Notes under the pieces: generated by a model | Databases searched by the model: none | What the model was told of the DNA's origin: nothing | Seen by the model: only the letters and a program-made list of their open reading frames with translations | In this document: piece by piece, positions 59,878-64,000 of the stretch | Position numbering within the stretch: the first letter of the stretch is position 1 | How the letters are laid out: each line of letters begins with the position of its first letter | Program-made: the position numbers and the translations under genes | Source: Endozoicomonas gorgoniicola | Lineage (GTDB): Bacteria; Pseudomonadota; Gammaproteobacteria; Pseudomonadales; Endozoicomonadaceae | Assembly: GCF_025562715.2 (NCBI RefSeq) | Contig: NZ_JAPFCC010000001.1 | Coordinates: forward strand, 1-64,000 | Length of the DNA stretch: 64,000 nucleotides | Reading direction: 5' to 3'

Positions 59878-60522
59878 ATGACCGCAACACATCATCCTGA
59901 TCCCAGCTCTCTGATGAGTTATGCTGCGGGCAGTCTGCCGGAACCCAGCGCCATGGTCATAGTCTGTCACCTGTCCAGCTGTGAACACTGTCGTAAAATG
60001 GTTTCTGAGGCTGAGGACGTTGGACGCTCGTTGCTGGAACAGCTGGAGCCTGTTCCTATGTCGGAAGGTAGCCGGAGTCAGATGCTGGCCCTGCTTGACG
60101 GTATTGATCCAGAACCTTCACAGCCTGTATTCAGAGCGGATACGGGTAGCATTCCGGCGCCGTTGCAACCCATGTTGGGGGAAGACCTTCACAGGCTGCA
60201 CTGGCGAACGCTGGCACCGGGTATGAAGCAGTTCATTATTCCTGCCTCTGCAGGCAAGTTGCGACTGCTGAAAATTGCCCCCGGTACCTACATGCCCAAA
60301 CACAGTCATTCCGGTTCAGAGCTGACCCTGGTATTGCAGGGTTCATACAGTGATGAACTAGGGCGGTTCTGTGCCGGTGACGTGGCTGACCTTGACGGTG
60401 ACGTCAGCCATCAGCCAATAGTCGATACCCACGAAGACTGCATCTGTCTGATAGCAACGGATGCTCCGTTGAGATTCACCGGACTGATCCCACGACTGCT
60501 GCAGCCTTTCTTTGATCTTTGA
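59878..60522 (+). CDS. chrR: ChrR-family anti-sigma factor with cupin domain
   Basis: This 214-residue protein starts MTATHHPDPSS, with AGGAGGGG just upstream, preferred over a start at 59851 inside the sigma gene. The zinc anti-sigma part has HH near the N-terminus and HLSSCEHC (HxxxCxxC). The C-terminal cupin-like domain carries PGTYMPKHSHSGSELTLVLQ and a closing His (SHQP), as in ChrR, where it is needed for the singlet-oxygen response. It binds and inhibits the preceding sigma factor. Confidence 0.93.
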   Translation: MTATHHPDPSSLMSYAAGSLPEPSAMVIVCHLSSCEHCRKMVSEAEDVGRSLLEQLEPVPMSEGSRSQMLALLDGIDPEPSQPVFRADTGSIPAPLQPMLGEDLHRLHWRTLAPGMKQFIIPASAGKLRLLKIAPGTYMPKHSHSGSELTLVLQGSYSDELGRFCAGDVADLDGDVSHQPIVDTHEDCICLIATDAPLRFTGLIPRLLQPFFDL

Positions 60523-60546
60523 AGCGGTGAATGGATGCACAATCTC

Positions 60547-60599
60547 CTCCAGCACAGTGGCTTGTAAGAACCGTAGCTACTGTGTCTGGAGTTTTTTTT
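60547..60599 (+). terminator. terminator after chrR
   Basis: Arms CTCCAG-C-ACAGTGGC and GC-TACTGTGTCTGGAG form an imperfect stem followed by eight T. It ends the rpoE-chrR operon. Confidence 0.8.
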
Positions 60600-60612
60600 G
60601 TCCACTTAAAAA

Positions 60613-61572
60613 TCAGACAGAACGAGACTCAAGAGAGACACGATGACCTGACTTCTGAGAGTCCCGGGTGCTTTTTTCAGATTGCTCTTTTACAGAATGA
60701 GAATGTCCAATCACATTAATCAGGGCGCCTGCCACAATCAGGCTTCCGCCCAGCCATGTCCATACGGATGGTATTTCATTAAAAAATAATCCGCCCAGTA
60801 TCATGGAAAAAATAATCTGAATATAAGAGTAGGCAGTTACTTTGTTGGCAGCTTCTACCTGCATGGCTCGGGTCAGGTAAATCTGTAACACCTGGGTCAG
60901 CAACCCGACCATAATCAGGAGCACCAAGGCTTCCATGTCTGGCAGTACAATATCTTTCCCAAGCAGTGCCAGAGAGACCGGTAAGGCGACCATGGGAAAA
61001 TAAAAGATAATGACAGAACTGTCTTCGCTGACACTCAGTTTTTTCACAATAACATAGGCAATGGCGCTGCCTGCTGCCCCTGCCAGTGCCGCAATGACGC
61101 CAATCGCTGGCAGGTCATTGGCGCTGCCCACCAGAAGCCCCGGTTTTACCGTGATGATCAGTCCCAGGAACGACAGGAAAATACAGAGAACCGTTGAGCG
61201 ATGAATCTTCTCTCCAAGCACCAGAATGGCTAACACTGCGGTGAAAATAGGCGTCAGGTTCTGAAGAATATTGGCTTCAGCCAGCGGCAGAATGGTCAAT
61301 GCGTAATAAATACACATAAGGGCAAGAACGCCGGAGACTCCCCTCAGGGTGAGAAGCACCCTGTTATTGCCCCATGGTGAAATGCCTTTTCTCTTTATAT
61401 CCGCATAACTCAGCAACAGTGAGATAAAAGCCCGCGCAGCAACAATCTGGAGAACCGGAATATTGTAGGTGTTAACCAGCTTTACACAGCTCGACATCAG
61501 GGTAAATGCCAGTGATGACACCAGCATGTACCTCAGCCCTTCAGGCATCCAGCGCCTTATGTTTTTTTTCAT
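60613..61572 (-). CDS. DMT-family (EamA) transporter
   Basis: This 319-residue protein has ten hydrophobic segments in two EamA repeats (LMSSCVKLVNTYNIPVLQIVAARAF in the first, TAYSYIQIIFSMILGGLFFNE in the second). It belongs to the drug/metabolite exporter superfamily, e.g. RhaT/S-adenosylmethionine-uptake-like. The C-terminal tail is charged and cytoplasmic. It stands alone, convergent with chrR. Substrate is unknown. Confidence 0.9.
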   Translation of the reverse strand: MKKNIRRWMPEGLRYMLVSSLAFTLMSSCVKLVNTYNIPVLQIVAARAFISLLLSYADIKRKGISPWGNNRVLLTLRGVSGVLALMCIYYALTILPLAEANILQNLTPIFTAVLAILVLGEKIHRSTVLCIFLSFLGLIITVKPGLLVGSANDLPAIGVIAALAGAAGSAIAYVIVKKLSVSEDSSVIIFYFPMVALPVSLALLGKDIVLPDMEALVLLIMVGLLTQVLQIYLTRAMQVEAANKVTAYSYIQIIFSMILGGLFFNEIPSVWTWLGGSLIVAGALINVIGHSHSVKEQSEKSTRDSQKSGHRVSLESRSV

Positions 61573-61768
61573 TTAAAATTCAGTCAGCCTCAAAATACGT
61601 CAGCGGCAGTTTCCGTAGGGAATTCAAAGTCGATTGTAAGAGCATGGAAACCTTAGCTGGCGGAGCATTAACAAATCATTGGCAGCATTGTATTGTGAGT
61701 GACCTTATCAGTTAAATTGAATGTTTTACTGATATTGATCAGAGGATTTGATGATTAACTATAAATTT

Positions 61769-61804
61769 GTGGGTATCTGACACAATGTGGGTATCTGACA
61801 CAAT
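61769..61804. repeat. 18-bp tandem duplication
   Basis: GTGGGTATCTGACACAAT occurs twice in succession (61769-61786 and 61787-61804), in the gap between the transporter and the exported protein gene. No function is evident. Confidence 0.85.
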
Positions 61805-61850
61805 AGGTGGTGACACGGTAGGTGATAACATTAACTGGCGCGGACAGAAA

Positions 61851-61892
61851 AAACGGCAATGATGTGATTTGGAAAAATGATCATTGCCGTTT
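61851..61892 (-). terminator. terminator of the Ser/Thr-rich protein gene
   Basis: Arms AAACGGCAATGA (61851-61862) and TCATTGCCGTTT (61881-61892), followed on the minus strand by a T tract. It lies 15 bases beyond the stop of the minus-strand gene. Confidence 0.75.
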
Positions 61893-61906
61893 AATAACAA
61901 CTAAAA

Positions 61907-62968
61907 TTATTTATTGGTAACGCAGGTCATAAATTTGTTCCAGGGTGGGGAGCATTTAATCCATGGCTTGTCAGTATTGCTTACCGTGTAGTAAGCAGAT
62001 TTTTCCTTGCCGGTATCAATAATTCGGGTGTTCCCATCTGTTGCAAGATGCTGTCTACTGCCATAAAAGCCGACGGTGAACACTTGTCCGGAGTTTTTCA
62101 GTCTTGGGTCACTTTCGGGAATGCAGGGTGTTATTGCAATGGATTTATCTCTAAAAGATGTAAGGCAGAATTTGCTGCAGTTTCCGGGATTGCTTTTATC
62201 GTATAGTTCAAAGCTCACTTTTGGACTGCTTCTGGTGCTTAGTTGTTCGTTTCGACGCATTCTCCATGCGGTGGCATCGGTTGGTATTCGACCTGCATTG
62301 ATAAGAGAGGTGACGGTCATCTTTCCATATTCATATTTAATTTCGGTAACCGGAAAGCTGTTTTCGCCCGCAGAGTCTTCTTTGGCAAGAGCGTAATTCA
62401 CAAAATTTTGCAGGATGAAAGCAGGGATGGCTATTTTATACCCTGCGGTATACCAGAGTGCCGCTGATACCATGTATGGGTATGAAGAACGCCATAATCT
62501 ATTGGCTGCACTGGTAGGGGCGGGGGTACTGCCACTGCACTGCAGGCTTAATTTTTCGGTGTCGACATACAGGGCAGTTCTCTCAGCCGGGCCACCGGCG
62601 TAAACTTCCGAACTTAAAATCAACGGAGGTGAGTATAAGTCAGGCGGCCTTGGGGTGATTGTGGTCACACTGTTTATTTCCGGTGAAAATGCTGAAGAGC
62701 TGGCAGGTTTGATCAATGCTGTAGCGTAGGTGCGGTTAACTAATATTGTGGAGACAGTAGAAGGTGCAAGTTGTGTTAGAGACGTTGTGTTAGAGTCGAA
62801 CCGTGGGGTACGAGAAGGTGAAGAGTGTATTGAAGAGTGTATAGATGTACTGCTTTGGGGTATCGAACGGGACGTTGATATTCCACTGCCCAGAGCCTGG
62901 TTCGGGTATTGGGACAAAGGCAAAGTAAACAATAAAATGGACGCTGAATACGCAGCTCGTTTGTTCAT
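61907..62968 (-). CDS. exported Ser/Thr-rich protein, unknown
   Basis: This 353-residue protein has a Sec-type signal (SASILLFTLPLSQY with basic start) and a Ser/Thr/Pro-rich region (residues about 28-125) that looks extracellular and flexible. The C-terminal half contains Cys pairs (NCSKFC; CVTNK) and a beta-like fold. It is not recognised. Its composition is that of a secreted protein that may face a host. It stands alone on the minus strand. Confidence 0.6.
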   Translation of the reverse strand: MNKRAAYSASILLFTLPLSQYPNQALGSGISTSRSIPQSSTSIHSSIHSSPSRTPRFDSNTTSLTQLAPSTVSTILVNRTYATALIKPASSSAFSPEINSVTTITPRPPDLYSPPLILSSEVYAGGPAERTALYVDTEKLSLQCSGSTPAPTSAANRLWRSSYPYMVSAALWYTAGYKIAIPAFILQNFVNYALAKEDSAGENSFPVTEIKYEYGKMTVTSLINAGRIPTDATAWRMRRNEQLSTRSSPKVSFELYDKSNPGNCSKFCLTSFRDKSIAITPCIPESDPRLKNSGQVFTVGFYGSRQHLATDGNTRIIDTGKEKSAYYTVSNTDKPWIKCSPPWNKFMTCVTNK

Positions 62969-63114
62969 GATTCACAACTCTGCTGATTGACAAAGATAGT
63001 TAAGCCTAATAAACAGAGTTAAGTGATTTTTTTTGTCAGGTGCCTGGCCCTGATGCAATGGGTTGTTTGGGAGCCGTTTCTCTTGAGTCCGCGATTATGT
63101 GGAAAGCTGAAGTG

Positions 63115-63864
63115 TTAATCGTCTTCAAACAGTTCCCGCAACATTCTGTCAGGGTTAGCAAGAAACGACCGGGTTATCTGGTAATGTTCGGTTTCCTCAT
63201 AGTTAACCGACTCAATGCCTGAACCAGTGAAATGATAAATCAACGCTCCGGGGTAAGCCATTAACAGGGGGGAATGGGTGGCAATAATAAACTGTGACTT
63301 TTTCTGTACCAGTTGATTCATCCGGGACAGAACCGTTAGCTGTCTGGCTGGTGAAAGAGCCGCTTCCGGCTCATCAAGAATATACAGGCCGTTACCCCGG
63401 AACCGGTTGAGTACCAGCGATAGAAATGATTCTCCATGGGACTGCTCGTGGAGTGAGATACCGCCATAGGCATCTATAATCGGCGGACCTCCGCCTTCAT
63501 TGTCTAACTGCTCAATGTTAGTCGCGACATTAAAAAAGCTTTCGGCCCTGAGAAAAAAACCGTCTGCGGGCTTTCGGATCGATTTAACCAGCCTTAAAAA
63601 CTGGTGCAGGGCAGAGTGGGACTCACGGGTGCCAAAGTTAAAGTTTTTTGTGCCACCCTCGGGGTTAAAACCCATGGCGACGGCAATAGCTTCCAGCAGA
63701 GTCGACTTTCCACTGCCGTTTTCACCAATAAAAAAAGTCACTTCCGGTGAAAACGGCAGGTGATCAATACTCCGGATTGCCGGAATGGTGAAAGGGTAAT
63801 GGTTCCAATGTTCAATTTTCTCGCTTTTTAGAGAAATTTCCCTCAGGTAGGGTAATGTTTCCAT
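63115..63864 (-). CDS. AAA-family ATPase (ABC/SMC-like)
   Basis: This 249-residue protein has Walker A GENGSGKST (residues about 45-53), a signature-like SHGESFLSL, Walker B LYILDEPEAALSP and H-loop ATHSPLL. It is the short, stand-alone ATPase type seen in many proteobacteria, related to RecF/OLD-like ATPases without a nuclease domain. Partner genes are not seen to the left; the plus-strand gene to the right may be related. Confidence 0.85.
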   Translation of the reverse strand: METLPYLREISLKSEKIEHWNHYPFTIPAIRSIDHLPFSPEVTFFIGENGSGKSTLLEAIAVAMGFNPEGGTKNFNFGTRESHSALHQFLRLVKSIRKPADGFFLRAESFFNVATNIEQLDNEGGGPPIIDAYGGISLHEQSHGESFLSLVLNRFRGNGLYILDEPEAALSPARQLTVLSRMNQLVQKKSQFIIATHSPLLMAYPGALIYHFTGSGIESVNYEETEHYQITRSFLANPDRMLRELFEDD

Positions 63865-63988
63865 TAGTTGTTCTCTTTGCTCAATTAGCTGACGATAAAC
63901 ATGAGCAGCAGTTATAGCCGAAAATGGAAATACCCAGTATGGTTAAATGAAAAAAATAATGTCCCGCTTGACAGAGGAGGTACATCGG

Positions 63989-64000
63989 ATGAACAGAGAT
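63989..64000 (+). CDS. start of a plus-strand gene running off the window
   Basis: ATG 63989 stands seven bases after a very strong Shine-Dalgarno (AGAGGAGGT, 63973-63981). Only four codons lie in the window, so product and family cannot be named. Confidence 0.4.

Noticed and set aside
63901..64000. A plus-strand frame from ATG 63901 running to the end
   Set aside because: No ribosome binding site; the strong GAGGAGG site fits ATG 63989 instead.

Overview
The window looks like a chromosome segment of a marine, host-associated gammaproteobacterium, probably Endozoicomonas or a close relative (Endozoicomonadaceae). This is inferred from the Oceanospirillales-like housekeeping genes (rplY, pth, ychF, ddl, a RpoE-ChrR locus), heavy loading with mobile DNA, and a eukaryote-type BIR (inhibitor-of-apoptosis) domain protein. 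No rRNA or other species marker is present, so the taxon is not proven.

Layout. 1-15.05 kb: right part of a prophage with late genes for virion or ejection proteins, ending in a 2650-residue polyvalent protein. Behind it lie a Panacea-type toxin-antitoxin pair, a DUF4258/HTH pair, an XRE repressor and a small gene behind two LexA boxes. The prophage seems to end inside the 3' end of prs, because the last 34 codons of prs stand alone at 15.05-15.15 kb, followed by a strong hairpin. 15.4-17 kb: an unknown exported protein and an IS200-like element. 17.2-27.1 kb: the classical rplY-pth-ychF order, split between pth and ychF by a reverse ddl gene and an integron-type cassette array without integrase. 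Four attC-like sites bound three cassettes: (A) a RexAB-like cytoplasmic/membrane pair, (B) a HEPN protein with a small partner, (C) a reversed gene with a ribbon-helix-helix-like start. Each cassette is bounded by its own 10-11 nt inverted repeat. The third attC is interrupted, exactly at the G|TT crossover point, by a group II intron with its reverse transcriptase.

27-35 kb: a small CBM48-like protein, a duplicated tRNA-Met/tRNA-Gln pair followed by a terminator and a second group II intron, an exported protein, a TSUP permease, cardiolipin synthase and a Gfo/Idh/MocA oxidoreductase. 35-53 kb: two paralogous RND efflux operons, the first with a TetR regulator and two matching palindromic operators. 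Between them lie a gamma-mobile-trio (GMT) module (gmtY, gmtZ, gmtX plus an RHH protein) bracketed by a 12-bp direct repeat, the BIR protein, an IS1-family remnant, and an inverted remnant of the cupin gene that is intact at 52.7 kb. 53-60.6 kb: an alpha/beta hydrolase, then a six-gene minus-strand operon (DUF3955, FAD oxidoreductase, DUF1365, Cfa-like methyltransferase, DUF3833 lipoprotein, SDR) divergent from rpoE-chrR. This is the known singlet-oxygen/membrane-lipid response arrangement. 60.6-64 kb: a DMT transporter, a Ser/Thr-rich exported protein and an AAA ATPase.

Strongest leads: the BIR protein next to a GMT element; the cassette array with a RexAB-like pair, a HEPN cassette and an intron at the crossover point; and the prophage junction in prs with a LexA-controlled small gene. 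All calls come from reading the sequence; no database search was possible.
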